DNA from: Acidobacteriaceae bacterium
GTDB lineage: Bacteria; Acidobacteriota; Terriglobia; Terriglobales; Acidobacteriaceae
Direction of reading: 5' to 3'
Assembly (NCBI GenBank): GCA_027365415.1
Contig: DAHXNK010000004.1
Span: 1-52,549 of the forward strand
Length of the DNA: 52,549 nucleotides
Positions 1 to 10,115 of the stretch are shown here, piece by piece. Position 1 is the stretch's first letter; every line of letters starts with the position of its first letter. The notes under the pieces are model-generated. The model was not told where the DNA came from. It worked only from the letters and a program-made list of their open reading frames with translations, and made no database searches. The position numbers and the translations under genes are program-made.

Positions 1-1748
1 TTGGCTTGAATCTCGCGCAATTCGCGGCCCAGTTTGGTGCGATTGATGCCCATCTGCATTCCAATGCCGATCATATTGCTGCACGCCCAGTAGAGCGCCA
101 GCCCCGATGCGTAGTGCCAGGTGATAAATCCACTGAACAGCGGCATGGTGAAAGCCATCATCTTCTGCTGCGCGGCATCCATGCCCGGCGTGGGAGTAAA
201 GAACTGCACCACGAATTGCGAGACCACCATCAGAATGGGCAGGATGTGATACGGGTCGGGCTGCGCCAGATCGTGCAGCCAAAACCAGTGGGCATGGCGC
301 AGTTCAATGGCGTTCTCCAGCATGGAGTAGAAGGCAAAGATCAGCGGAAACTGAATCAGCATGGGCAGACAACCGCCGAACATGTTGACGCCCTCATCGC
401 GGTAGAGCTGCGTCATCTCCTTGTTCATGTCCTGCTTGCGCGGATCGTCGAACTTATATTTTTTGTACTTCTCCTTGATGGCATTCAACTGCGGCTGAAT
501 ACGCTGCATTTTAATCGAGGACTTCATCATCGTAATGCGCGTGGGCAGCATGGCCAGCGTGATGAAGATCGTGAACAGTAAAATCGACCATCCCCAGTTG
601 CTCACAATATGGTTGTGAATCCAGCGCAGCGCATAGAAGAGCGGCTTGGCCAGAAACGACCACATGCCGTAGTGCACGATGGGAACCACGTCCGGCCCGG
701 TGGGTTTGCCATCTGGCCCCATCCCGCGAATGGTGCGCAGAATCTCCAACCCTTTGGGGCCGACAAAGAGGCGAAGGCTCGTTGGCCCGTTCGCCGTACC
801 AACCGCCGCTCCCAGAATCGGAATGCTGACAATCTTCTTCTCGGACGCATCGGTAGGAACTTGCGGCAGCGAGTGATTGAAGGAGACCAGCGTGCTCTGG
901 TCGGGCACATCCGGCAAAAAGATCGCGGCAAAATACAAATCGCTGACGCCCGCCCAATCAAACGGCCCGGCCAGAGTGTTTCCGCCGCTGACCTTCTTGG
1001 CAGCAACGCTCTCTGCCTTGCCATTGCTCGATGTATCCAGTTGCGCGAGATAGCTGCTGATTCCGCGCATGCTGCCCGCCTTCGCGTGTTGGTCGCCAAA
1101 ACCGGAGGGCCAAGCCAGCATCGCCTCCACTGGCACGCCATTCTCCGTCACGCTCACATCCGCGTGGATGACATAACTTTCGTCGAAGCGAAAAGACTTG
1201 TGGACGACCAGGCCGCCCGCAGCATAGTCAAAGCTCAACGTCCCCGGCGCAGTCAGTATCCCGGTCGCGGAGGGAACATATAACGCCTGCGCTAATTGCG
1301 CGCGCAGCCCTGCGTCGTAGGTGTAAATGGAAAGCGGATCGCCAAATTCTTTTGCTGCGCGTGAATTCACTAGGTCGAGTGGCTTGCCATTGTCGTCGGT
1401 ATATTTCTTCAGTATCCAGGAGGTGACTTGTCCGCCGCGGTTGCTGAACTGAATGCGATACAGCGCATTCTCCACCGTCGTCGCGCTCTCGCTGGCTGCG
1501 GCCTTGCTGGGCACGACAGATTTAGGCAGGAACGCTGCATTGCTGGCCGATGCATCTGGCGCGCCCGTCGTTGTCGCCGCTGCGGGCATCGCTGCCTGGG
1601 ATGTCGCCGAAGCTGCAGGCTTGAGCGGCGCAGGCTTGGGACGAAAATACTCCATGCCGAGCAGCACGACAACAAAGACAAATGTAAAGACCAGCAGCGA
1701 GCGCGTGTCCTGCCCGCCCTGCTGATTTGGATTCTTATATTCGGCCAA
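1..1748 (-). CDS. yidC: Membrane protein insertase YidC (C-terminal end cut by window edge)
   Basis: YidC inserts and folds inner-membrane proteins with or without SecYEG. The minus-strand frame is open from 1748 to the window edge (582 residues visible). It has an N-terminal membrane segment (LLVFTFVFVVVLLGMEYF), a Pro/Ala-rich linker, a periplasmic domain, and the C-terminal core with KEKYKKYKFDDPRKQDMNKE, QFPLIFAFYSMLENA and WACSNMIGIGMQMGINR. Only a short cytoplasmic tail should be missing. The start is TTG at 1748-1746, preceded by AGGAAG at a 4-nt spacing. The gene follows rpmH, rnpA and yidD in the conserved order. A hairpin just upstream of the ribosome site may affect translation. 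The family assignment is firm; the TTG start is inferred from the Shine-Dalgarno match. Confidence 0.95.
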   Translation of the reverse strand, partial: MAEYKNPNQQGGQDTRSLLVFTFVFVVVLLGMEYFRPKPAPLKPAASATSQAAMPAAATTTGAPDASASNAAFLPKSVVPSKAAASESATTVENALYRIQFSNRGGQVTSWILKKYTDDNGKPLDLVNSRAAKEFGDPLSIYTYDAGLRAQLAQALYVPSATGILTAPGTLSFDYAAGGLVVHKSFRFDESYVIHADVSVTENGVPVEAMLAWPSGFGDQHAKAGSMRGISSYLAQLDTSSNGKAESVAAKKVSGGNTLAGPFDWAGVSDLYFAAIFLPDVPDQSTLVSFNHSLPQVPTDASEKKIVSIPILGAAVGTANGPTSLRLFVGPKGLEILRTIRGMGPDGKPTGPDVVPIVHYGMWSFLAKPLFYALRWIHNHIVSNWGWSILLFTIFITLAMLPTRITMMKSSIKMQRIQPQLNAIKEKYKKYKFDDPRKQDMNKEMTQLYRDEGVNMFGGCLPMLIQFPLIFAFYSMLENAIELRHAHWFWLHDLAQPDPYHILPILMVVSQFVVQFFTPTPGMDAAQQKMMAFTMPLFSGFITWHYASGLALYWACSNMIGIGMQMGINRTKLGRELREIQA

Positions 1749-1761
1749 AGGACTTCCTACT

Positions 1762-1777
1762 GCCGTCTTCGGACGGC
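1762..1777 (-). promoter_or_regulatory. Hairpin next to the yidC ribosome binding site
   Basis: GCCGTC and GACGGC form a perfect 6-bp stem with a 4-nt loop (CGAA in the mRNA sense). It ends three bases before the AGGAAG Shine-Dalgarno of yidC (1753-1758). A stem this close could modulate ribosome access. No T-run follows, so it is not an intrinsic terminator. Function is inferred. Confidence 0.4.
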
Positions 1778-1911
1778 GCATTCTACCCGGCGTTCTTCTG
1801 TCCACCGGAGTTTATGTTCCAGCTTCCTGCCTGCGACATCGCAACATCAGCGAAAAGCGTGACTGCCTCTATCGTAAATGGTTTTGATTGCGACGGGCAT
1901 CATCGATCCAT

Positions 1912-2259
1912 TTACGGGACGGGGTCAAATCCTCCTCGGCTGAACGGATGACATCGCAGCAAGCGTCGCAACGCCATCCAACCTCCACGCGCCCAACCGT
2001 GGCGCGCCACGGCAATCGCGGCATAGTCGGAGCAGGTGGGCTGAAAGCGGCATCCACCAGAAAACGGAAATCCTGCTTGCGCCAGCCCATGCAGCAGGGG
2101 AGATATCCAGCGCTTGTAGATTATCTGCAGTGTTTGCACGCGGTCGCGGCGCAGATTTTTTTCGCGACCAGCAGTCTCGCAGCCAACATCGTCGCAGCCC
2201 GACTCCTGCGAAGCCGGCCCATACAAACTCGGCGCGTTATTTTCCGGCTTCTCCAGCAT
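1912..2259 (-). CDS. yidD: Membrane protein insertion efficiency factor YidD
   Basis: Small family (115 residues here) that assists YidC-dependent membrane insertion. The family signature is clear: [11 protein letters not shown], then [21 protein letters not shown], then [19 protein letters not shown], with the conserved cysteines of the PTCS and RCHP motifs. The start ATG at 2259 is preceded by a G-rich stretch (GGGGGGA). It overlaps the 3' end of rnpA by 23 nt, which suggests translational coupling. An N-terminal segment of about 40 residues precedes the conserved domain and is not typical. An alternative start further inside cannot be excluded. Confidence 0.9.
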   Translation of the reverse strand: MLEKPENNAPSLYGPASQESGCDDVGCETAGREKNLRRDRVQTLQIIYKRWISPLLHGLAQAGFPFSGGCRFQPTCSDYAAIAVARHGWARGGWMALRRLLRCHPFSRGGFDPVP

Positions 2260-2824
2260 CTCGATCCCCCCCGGAAGATTCGCCTGCGGGACGCGATATT
2301 GCCCGCTGCACGGCTTGAAAGGCCCGCGCCACCTCGCGCTCAACCTTGGAAAAATCGGTGTCCAGCACGCTGCGGCGTGGATGCAGCACCACATCCACCG
2401 GCCCGCTCAACACCGTCAGATTGCGCCGCACGGCCTCGCGCATCCGGCGCTTGATGCGATTGCGATCCACGGCTTTGCCCAGCACGCGGCCCGTGGTCAA
2501 GCCCACGCGCGGTTCTTGATTTATGTCCCGCGTTGCAGCCTTTGCCGCAATTGTTTCCGTTCGTATCGCAAAGAAATATGTCATCAGCGGCAGCGATTGC
2601 CGACGCCCCACGCGATACACGCGCTGATAGTCGGCGTGCTTGCGCAAACGCGACCGCTGCGCCGATTGTTTGGGCGCGTTCGCCTTGGAGGAATCGCTCG
2701 GCATTCGGCTGGAAGCAGAGATATCAGAAGCTGCCATACGCTCGCTCTCATTGTCGCGCGATTTCAGCGCTTGCAAAATGTTTATCAAGCGCGCAGAATC
2801 CGACACGCGCAAATCGGCGCTCAC
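2237..2824 (-). CDS. rnpA: Ribonuclease P protein component
   Basis: Protein subunit of RNase P, which matures the 5' ends of tRNAs with the RNA subunit. The domain runs from [17 protein letters not shown] through the RNR-type signature [20 protein letters not shown] (written here as [19 protein letters not shown]). It is 195 residues from GTG at 2824, long for the family because about 60 N-terminal residues precede the RnpA fold. The GTG has a GGAG at 7-nt spacing, which decided the start. ATG codons at 2737 and 2704 are alternatives without a good ribosome site. It sits downstream of rpmH and overlaps yidD. Confidence 0.92.
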   Translation of the reverse strand: MSADLRVSDSARLINILQALKSRDNESERMAASDISASSRMPSDSSKANAPKQSAQRSRLRKHADYQRVYRVGRRQSLPLMTYFFAIRTETIAAKAATRDINQEPRVGLTTGRVLGKAVDRNRIKRRMREAVRRNLTVLSGPVDVVLHPRRSVLDTDFSKVEREVARAFQAVQRAISRPAGESSGGDRDAGEAGK

Positions 2825-2933
2825 GGCGCGTCTCCAGAGAGCGCTGCGGCGGAACCGTAAAGGATGCGCGTTGCGGTGGGATTGCCGCTCTCGCGGCTGC
2901 GAAAGACTGCGAAGGATACTGCCGGGACGGAAG

Positions 2934-2953
2934 GCCGGAGCCTGCGCTCCGGC
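2934..2953 (-). promoter_or_regulatory. Hairpin between rpmH and rnpA
   Basis: GCCGGAGC and GCTCCGGC form a perfect 8-bp stem with a 4-nt loop, just downstream of the rpmH stop. There is no T-run on the minus strand. It is therefore more likely an mRNA-stabilising or processing element, or a weak attenuator, that sets the L34/RnpA ratio. The role is inferred. Confidence 0.45.
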
Positions 2954-2961
2954 AGCAGCGT

Positions 2962-3117
2962 TTAGTCGCGGTAGCCTGCGCTGACAGAGACGCGCTTGCG
3001 TCCCTTGGCACGGCGGCGCGACAGTACGGCGGCTCCGCTCTTGGTCTTCATGCGGCTGCGGAATCCGTGCGTCTTGGCGCGGTGGCGACGGTTGGGTTGA
3101 AATGTGCGCTTGGGCAT
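2962..3117 (-). CDS. rpmH: 50S ribosomal protein L34
   Basis: A 51-residue, very basic large-subunit protein. It begins [19 protein letters not shown] and continues [20 protein letters not shown], an essentially diagnostic L34 sequence, ending VSAGYRD. It is too short for most ORF finders but is bounded by a clean ATG and TAA. A GGAG lies 10 nt before the ATG. It is the first gene of the rpmH-rnpA-yidD-yidC series on the minus strand, facing away from dnaA, the classic bacterial arrangement around the origin region. Confidence 0.97.
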   Translation of the reverse strand: MPKRTFQPNRRHRAKTHGFRSRMKTKSGAAVLSRRRAKGRKRVSVSAGYRD

Positions 3118-3572
3118 TTCTCGGCGCTCCTCAATTCATTCAGATGGATACAGATTACTTTCTGCCGCAGGGGCAGAACTTTCAGTATAGCGAATTTCTT
3201 GCATTCGTAAAAGCCAGGGATATTTTTACCGCTTTCTGCCAACAGTTTCACCTTGCGTGGTGCACTTTCTCCACAGCGCAAATTTTCTGCTTCCATTCTC
3301 TGCCGACACCTGTTGGAATGTGCTACCATCGGGTTCGCGCATGACATTGCACAACACGCTCCGCGATGCTCCGGCGCAAGGTAGATCGTAACCGGATTCG
3401 GGCGTACCGAACAAACGTTTCAACTTCCCGGCAGAGTGCTTCTCCACAACCGCGCAAGTCGCGGAGTGTAACTTTTTATTTTTCTTTTTCTTTTGCAGGG
3501 CGTTGGTCAGAGTCCTGCGGTGACATGGAAACCAGCACGCCGCGCACGGCGTCAATATAAATTGGAAGCAGA
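3118..3572. other. rpmH-dnaA intergenic region, candidate oriC
   Basis: This is a 455-nt divergent spacer with no credible gene. Two identical DnaA-box-like 9-mers, TTCTCCACA (one mismatch to TTATCCACA), lie at 3267-3275 and 3440-3448. A pyrimidine/AT-rich tract follows at 3469-3497 (Ts interrupted by a few other bases), which could be an unwinding element. A TATAAA at 3556-3561 lies very near the dnaA start. Only two weak boxes are visible, so an origin here is possible, not shown. The folC-dnaN spacer is the competing candidate. Confidence 0.4.
3184..3211 (-). promoter_or_regulatory. Probable sigma-70 promoter of rpmH
   Basis: On the minus strand TTTACG (-35) and TATACT (-10) are separated by 16 nt. 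The predicted transcription start is near 3177, giving a leader of about 60 nt before the L34 start codon. The -10 is a 5/6 match and the -35 a 4/6 match to consensus. Inferred from sequence only. Confidence 0.45.
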
Positions 3573-5000
3573 ATGTCCTTTCTCGCAACAGCATCGTCGG
3601 CTCTTAACCCCTGGCTTCGCATCCTTGCGGCGCTCGAGAAAAAGATCAACCGTCAGGTCTTCGATACTTGGTTCAAGCCTACCCGCTTCGGTCGCATTGA
3701 GGGCAAGGTGCTTTTCATTTGCGTTCCTACACGCGAGTTTGAACACATCGGTGAGCGTTACAACGACCTGATTCTGGAAGCGATCGACCAGTTAGACATT
3801 GAGGTCGACGAGGTTGCCTTTGAAGCCATGAAGGAAGATCCTCCACACAGGATGCGGGAAGCCCGTGAAGATGGCGGCTTTGCTCCCCAGACCGCGCACA
3901 ATGGCAATCTGCTGCGCTCGCGCTCTCAAGCCCCGCCGCCGAGCGCCGCCCCACAGCAGGCCCGTTTTGACTGGGACACAGCCTCGCAGCTCAACCCACG
4001 CTACAACTTCGACGCTTTTGTCATCGGCAGCGGCAACCAGTTTGCCCGCGCCGCCGCCCAGGCCGTTGCCGAGCGTCCCTCCAAAGCCTACAACCCGCTC
4101 TTCCTCTACGGCGGCGTCGGCATGGGCAAAACGCATCTGATGCACGCTATCGGGCATGAAGTAAAACGCCGTCTGCCGCAGGCCTCCATCTGTTATCTCT
4201 CCAGCGAAAAATTTACCAATGAGATGATCAATTCCCTGCGCTACGACCGCATGTCCAGCTTCCGCGACAAGTTCCGCAGCGTGGATGTTCTGTTGATTGA
4301 CGATATTCAATTTCTGGCGCAAAAGGAGCGCACGCAGGAGGAATTCTTCCACACCTTCAACGCACTGCACGAGAGCATGAAGCAGATTGTCATCGCCAGC
4401 GACCGCCCTCCCAAAGAACTGGCCGAGATTGAAGATCGGCTGCGCAATCGCTTCGAGTGGGGCTTGATCGCCGACATTCAGCCTCCCGATCTCGAAACCA
4501 AGGTCGCCATTCTGCAAAAGAAGGCCGAGAGCGAGCATGTCACGCTGCCCATCGACATTGCTCTGTTCATCGCTTCCAATATCCGCACCAACGTGCGCGA
4601 ACTGGAAGGCGCGCTGGTGCGCCTGATCGCCTGGGGCAGCCTGCATGGCGTCGAACTGACGCTCTCCGTCGCGCAGCAATGCCTCAAGCAATTCATCGAC
4701 ACGCAGGTACGCAAAGTGACCATTGAGGCCATCCAGCGCGCCGTCTCAGAGCAATTTGGCATGAGAGTCACGGAGCTGAAGCAGAAGAACAACTCCCGCG
4801 CCGTCGTCGTGCCGCGCCAGATTGCCATGTACCTGACCAAGCAGATGACCGAGGCCTCGCTGCCGGAGATTGGCCGCCAGTTCGGCGGCAAGCATCACAC
4901 CACGGTGATGCACTCCATCGCCAAGATCGACGACCTGCGCCACAGCGACAAAGACCTGAACCGGATGCTCAACTCCCTGATGGAAACGCTGAATAGCTAG
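3573..5000 (+). CDS. dnaA: Chromosomal replication initiator DnaA
   Basis: Initiates replication by binding DnaA boxes and opening oriC. The 475 residues show domain I (about 15-90, LEKKINRQVFDTWFKPTRF), a Pro/Gln/Ala-rich domain II (about 95-135), AAA+ domain III with Walker A GGVGMGKT at 180-187 and Walker B VLLIDDIQF, the arginine-finger region EDRLRNRFEWG, and domain IV with the DNA-binding signature GGKHHTTVMHSI near the C-terminus. ATG at 3573 follows GGAAG at a 4-nt spacing. Unlike in many bacteria, dnaN does not follow; it lies 32 kb downstream in this window, and ahcY is next. Confidence 0.98.
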   Translation: MSFLATASSALNPWLRILAALEKKINRQVFDTWFKPTRFGRIEGKVLFICVPTREFEHIGERYNDLILEAIDQLDIEVDEVAFEAMKEDPPHRMREAREDGGFAPQTAHNGNLLRSRSQAPPPSAAPQQARFDWDTASQLNPRYNFDAFVIGSGNQFARAAAQAVAERPSKAYNPLFLYGGVGMGKTHLMHAIGHEVKRRLPQASICYLSSEKFTNEMINSLRYDRMSSFRDKFRSVDVLLIDDIQFLAQKERTQEEFFHTFNALHESMKQIVIASDRPPKELAEIEDRLRNRFEWGLIADIQPPDLETKVAILQKKAESEHVTLPIDIALFIASNIRTNVRELEGALVRLIAWGSLHGVELTLSVAQQCLKQFIDTQVRKVTIEAIQRAVSEQFGMRVTELKQKNNSRAVVVPRQIAMYLTKQMTEASLPEIGRQFGGKHHTTVMHSIAKIDDLRHSDKDLNRMLNSLMETLNS

Positions 5001-6623
<1,623 letters not shown>

Positions 6624-6638
6624 CTGTGAAATTTCAAC

Positions 6639-6669
6639 GGATCGGAACCCTCTAAGGAAGCTCCGATCC
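6639..6669 (+). terminator. Possible ahcY terminator hairpin
   Basis: GGATCGGA and TCCGATCC form a perfect 8-bp stem with a 15-nt loop, 16 nt after the ahcY stop. No clear T-run follows, so termination is tentative. Two more short palindromes follow (GAGGCT/AGCCTC at 6690-6703 and GGACT/AGTCC near 6721). They make this convergent ahcY/folK spacer a cluster of small hairpins. Confidence 0.4.
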
Positions 6670-6755
6670 AGCTCCGCTGCTGTCCCTCAGAGGCTGGAGC
6701 CTCGCGCCCATTTCAAACAGGACTAAAGTCCCGCCCCTTCAAGACACTGACTTAT

Positions 6756-7343
6756 TCAGAGCTTCCCTAAATATCCGATGCGACGAACGGCGGCAATACG
6801 GTTTGCGCCCGTATCCGGGAGCGCCTCCAGCAATTGCTGGAGCGCGCGGTCGAAAACGGGATGGCGCAGAGCGGGAGCAATCTCCGCCAGCGGAGCGAGA
6901 ACGAAGCGGCGCTGATGCAGGGCCGGATGCGGCAAAACCAGTTGCGGCGTGGCCAGAATCCGATCTTCGTACAGGAGCAGATCGAGGTCGAGGGTGCGCG
7001 GCCCTCCCCGCAACGTCTCTCGCGACAAGGAAGCACCGACGGCCTGACTGCGATCCCGGCCCTGGCTTCTCTCAATCGCCAAGAGTTCGAGCAGCAGCGC
7101 CTCCGGCGCAAGCCTCGTCGAAAGCTGCACGGCGGCGTTGAGGAAGGCGGGCTGCTCCTCCAAACCGACGGGCGCAGTCTCATACACGCTGGAGACGGCC
7201 AGTATCTCGCCAAGACGGCTCAAGGCGCGCACCGCAGCCTGCAAATAGGCCATACGGTCGCCTAGGTTGCTCCCTAATCCGAGCAGCGCGATGGAAGAAG
7301 CGGGAATCGAAGAACCTGGCATCGAAGCAATCATGTCGGCCAT
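6756..7343 (-). CDS. folK: 2-amino-4-hydroxy-6-hydroxymethyldihydropteridine diphosphokinase
   Basis: HPPK transfers pyrophosphate from ATP to the pterin before dihydropteroate synthase acts in folate synthesis. It shows LLGLGSNLGDRMAYLQ near the N-terminus, SSVYETAPVG, QPAFLNAAVQ, and the diagnostic GPRTLDLDLLLYED followed by LPHPALHQRRFVLAPLAEI. At 195 residues it is slightly longer than usual (about 160). No good ribosome site precedes ATG at 7343, and ATG at 7334 or 7322 is equally possible. It is read in the same direction as the upstream methyltransferase gene, 62 nt away. folC and pabBC are elsewhere in the window. Confidence 0.93.
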   Translation of the reverse strand: MADMIASMPGSSIPASSIALLGLGSNLGDRMAYLQAAVRALSRLGEILAVSSVYETAPVGLEEQPAFLNAAVQLSTRLAPEALLLELLAIERSQGRDRSQAVGASLSRETLRGGPRTLDLDLLLYEDRILATPQLVLPHPALHQRRFVLAPLAEIAPALRHPVFDRALQQLLEALPDTGANRIAAVRRIGYLGKL

Positions 7344-7405
7344 ACAAACAAAAATTCGGCAAGCTTGTGGGATTTATATGCTTCACTCCCTGAGCGGGGT
7401 ACAGG

Positions 7406-8899
7406 TTACGCTAATTTTCTTGCGATGGATTCATCTAGGATTTCTCGCACCGTAAGCGGCACAATGATGCAGTGTTCTCGCCGAAAAAATGCATCAATCT
7501 CATGCAAAGCATCCGAGGAAAACTCAAAGGAAACGAAGAACCCCTTTGTGCGCTTCTCGCGCATCATGGCAGCCTCGAACATATCAATATCCGGCCTACC
7601 TGCCTTGTCCTTTTGCTTGACCTGAATCGGATACCAAGTGTCCATGAAGTCGAGTTCCCCTGCGATTTTCCCGCTCTTGGTGGGCATGGATGATACGGAA
7701 TAAATACGCCCGTCGATGCCCATATCGCCAACTTGTGCCTTGTTGGGGATGCCGCCGAGAGCGATGACCGCCCAGTTTTCAAATTCAAATGGCGGAATAG
7801 TTCGGAGTTGCTTTTCCGTCCACGGCAGGTCGCGCACAACGAAGCCGCGCCCAGACTTCCATTGGGTCTCATTCTCTGGAAGATGACACACGTCGCGCAG
7901 CCGCTTCGCCATGACGCGGCAGGCGGTCGGGGAAATATCAATTCCAATCCATTGCCGTCCTAGATTCTGAGCCGCGACGAGCGCCGTTCCACACCCGCAG
8001 AACGCATCAAAAACAATATCGTTCGGATTGCTGCTGATCTCAATGATTCGTTCGAGTAACGGTAACGGCTTTTGCGTCGGATATCCCCGCGATTCGAGTG
8101 AAGACGAGTGTATTAAGTCGATATCGTCCCAAAGATCAGAAAGCGGAACTCCCAGATTGTCCTCTAGGTAATACTTCAGACGCGGTTGACCACCTTTTTT
8201 ATCCGGCCAGAACACGAGTCCGCTTGCCTCGTACTCGTCGAGATTCTCCGGCAACGTAACCCAATGCATTCCGCTTTGGCCGCATTTATTCGGATCGACT
8301 CCGTTCCATATCTTTCCGGTTTCACCGTTGCGTTTTCCACTGACGAGCAAGGGGACAAGTTGGTATCTTCCTCGTTCATCATGGTGCTTGTACAACTCTA
8401 GCGATCCTTCTGAGAGGGATTTATATTGCATGTTGAAGGTATATTGGCCAGACCCGACATACGAGAAAATTGTGTCATGCGCACGACGAAGGATTTTGCG
8501 CATCGACGAACGGTTTCGACTTCGTTTCCATATGATTTCATTGACGAAATTGTTCTCGCCGAAAATCTGGTCGAGCATTACCTTGACGTAATGGCTGGCG
8601 TGCCAATCGCAGTGATAATAGAAACTGCCCGTTTTTTTGAGAACGCGCGCCAATTCCACGCAGCGGGGACGCATAAACTCGATATAGGCCCGCGTAGATT
8701 CATGCCGATCATCGAATGAGCGTTTCTCTTTCGTCTCGCCCCAAAACACTTCATAGTTGCGGTTGGAATTAAATGGCGGGTCAATGTAGATCAAATCCAC
8801 GCAGGCATCCGGCAGTTTTCTGAGTTGATCGAGGTTGTCTCCGCAATAGATCATGCGGGTATCGAGCAGCGAAGAAGGCTTGCGGGGCAAGGCACACAT
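7406..8899 (-). CDS. DNA methyltransferase fused to an Mrr-like nuclease domain
   Basis: The 497 residues hold two parts. Residues 15-330 are an amino-methyltransferase with motif IV DPPF at 40-43 (IYIDPPFNSNRNY) and the SAM-binding motif I FDAFCGCGTA at 298-306. The IV-before-I order is that of beta-class N6-adenine/N4-cytosine enzymes. Residues 370-490 resemble an Mrr/PD-(D/E)xK nuclease: FENWA, GDMGIDGRI with candidate Asp396, then PIQVKQK with candidate Gln426 and Lys428. A separate specificity or restriction gene is not visible. The gene is AT-richer than its neighbours folK and lpxC, suggesting transfer. The start ATG at 8899 has only a weak ribosome site. The methyltransferase part is secure; the nuclease part rests on motif recognition. 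Confidence 0.88.
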   Translation of the reverse strand: MCALPRKPSSLLDTRMIYCGDNLDQLRKLPDACVDLIYIDPPFNSNRNYEVFWGETKEKRSFDDRHESTRAYIEFMRPRCVELARVLKKTGSFYYHCDWHASHYVKVMLDQIFGENNFVNEIIWKRSRNRSSMRKILRRAHDTIFSYVGSGQYTFNMQYKSLSEGSLELYKHHDERGRYQLVPLLVSGKRNGETGKIWNGVDPNKCGQSGMHWVTLPENLDEYEASGLVFWPDKKGGQPRLKYYLEDNLGVPLSDLWDDIDLIHSSSLESRGYPTQKPLPLLERIIEISSNPNDIVFDAFCGCGTALVAAQNLGRQWIGIDISPTACRVMAKRLRDVCHLPENETQWKSGRGFVVRDLPWTEKQLRTIPPFEFENWAVIALGGIPNKAQVGDMGIDGRIYSVSSMPTKSGKIAGELDFMDTWYPIQVKQKDKAGRPDIDMFEAAMMREKRTKGFFVSFEFSSDALHEIDAFFRREHCIIVPLTVREILDESIARKLA

Positions 8900-9021
8900 A
8901 GCGCAGATTATCTCATGTGCAAGATGTAAAAAGTAGGCTCATCCCAGCATGTTCCATCGGGAAGTCAAGTATGTAAATCCAAAAATGCGGCGAGGGAATG
9001 TATGCGGACAGAAGACCAAGA

Positions 9022-9942
9022 TCAAGCTGTGGCTGCGGCCGGAGCGACCATACGAGAGGGCTGCGCCAGCGCAGCATCCCTGGCGGGAAGATGCGCCAGT
9101 TCCCAGGCAGAGCGATCCCGCAGCAGGCGAGAGACCAGAGCCGTGTGCATGGCGTGACCCGCGCGTTCGGCAACCACGCGGCCCTGAATCTGACAACCCA
9201 CCAGCGCAAGGTCTCCGATAAGGTCGAGCACTTTATGGCGCACAAATTCGTTGGGAAACCGCAGCGGGCCATTTACCACGCCAGCGCGGGTCAGGATGAT
9301 GGCGTTCTCCTCCGAAGCGCCGCGAATCAGGCCCATGTCGCGCAAGGCCTGCTCGTCCTCGCGAAAGCCGAAGGTGCGCGCAGCGGCAATCTCCGAGGCA
9401 TACGCCCCGGTATCCAGATCGAGATGAAAAGACTGCTGGCCGATGGGCGCGGGAAAGTCAATGGCATAGGAAACGCTGTATCCCTCGCCGGGATAGATGC
9501 CGATGAATTTTCCATTCTCGCGCACCTCAACCTCCTTGCGGATACGCAGATACTCGCGGCGACGACGCTGCGCTTGCAAGCCCACAGATTGGAAGGCTTC
9601 AACATACGGCAGCGCGCTCCCATCTAAAATGGGCAGTTCAAGATTGTTCAGCTCCACGATGACGTTGTCCACGCCAAAGCCCAGGAGCGCCGAGAGCAGA
9701 TGTTCCGTGGTGGAGATCAACACACCTTGACGCATCAGGCTGGTAGCGTAGCTGACCTTGGCAACATTGCGGCCCGTAGCGGGAATCTCAAAGTTGTCCA
9801 GATCTGTGCGGCGAAAAAGAACGCCCGCCCCGGCAGGAGCAGGCAGCAGACGCATCTCCACCGGCGCACCGCTGTGAATGCCGACGCCGCGAAACTCGAC
9901 AGCAGCGCGAATAGTCTGTTCGAATTGCAGACGGTGCGCCAA
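9022..9942 (-). CDS. lpxC: UDP-3-O-acyl-N-acetylglucosamine deacetylase
   Basis: Zn-dependent committed step of lipid A synthesis, implying an outer membrane. The 306 residues have the two LpxC repeats: QTIRAAVEFRGVGIHSG, TTEHLLSALLGFGVDNV (first Zn-ligand His), LDGSALPYVEAF, AARTFGF, and FVRHKVLDLIGDLAL supplying the second His and the Asp ligand. It is a stand-alone LpxC without a FabZ fusion. The start is TTG at 9942, after a GGAAGG-like site. It diverges from the M20 peptidase gene across a spacer that contains an 18-bp palindrome. Confidence 0.96.
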   Translation of the reverse strand: MAHRLQFEQTIRAAVEFRGVGIHSGAPVEMRLLPAPAGAGVLFRRTDLDNFEIPATGRNVAKVSYATSLMRQGVLISTTEHLLSALLGFGVDNVIVELNNLELPILDGSALPYVEAFQSVGLQAQRRRREYLRIRKEVEVRENGKFIGIYPGEGYSVSYAIDFPAPIGQQSFHLDLDTGAYASEIAAARTFGFREDEQALRDMGLIRGASEENAIILTRAGVVNGPLRFPNEFVRHKVLDLIGDLALVGCQIQGRVVAERAGHAMHTALVSRLLRDRSAWELAHLPARDAALAQPSRMVAPAAATA

Positions 9943-10032
9943 GAGGGTTGCCTTCCGCTCCCATCAATCTAGGATGGACAAGTGTCTTCCATCCATCGAG
10001 GATGATGGTACATGGGAATAGAAAGGGTACCG

Positions 10033-10050
10033 TGTGGTAAATTTGCCACA
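10033..10050. promoter_or_regulatory. Operator-like palindrome between lpxC and the M20 peptidase gene
   Basis: TGTGGTAAATTTGCCACA is an 18-bp palindrome broken at only one symmetric pair. Its size and position in a divergent spacer, 66 nt before the peptidase start and 91 nt before the lpxC start, are those of a transcription-factor operator. The cognate regulator is unknown. Confidence 0.4.
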
Positions 10051-10115
10051 GATTGGGCGGGTTCGCAGTAGATTTTTCTTTGAAATCAGGAGATTGGCAG
10101 AAGGCAGGAACAAAG

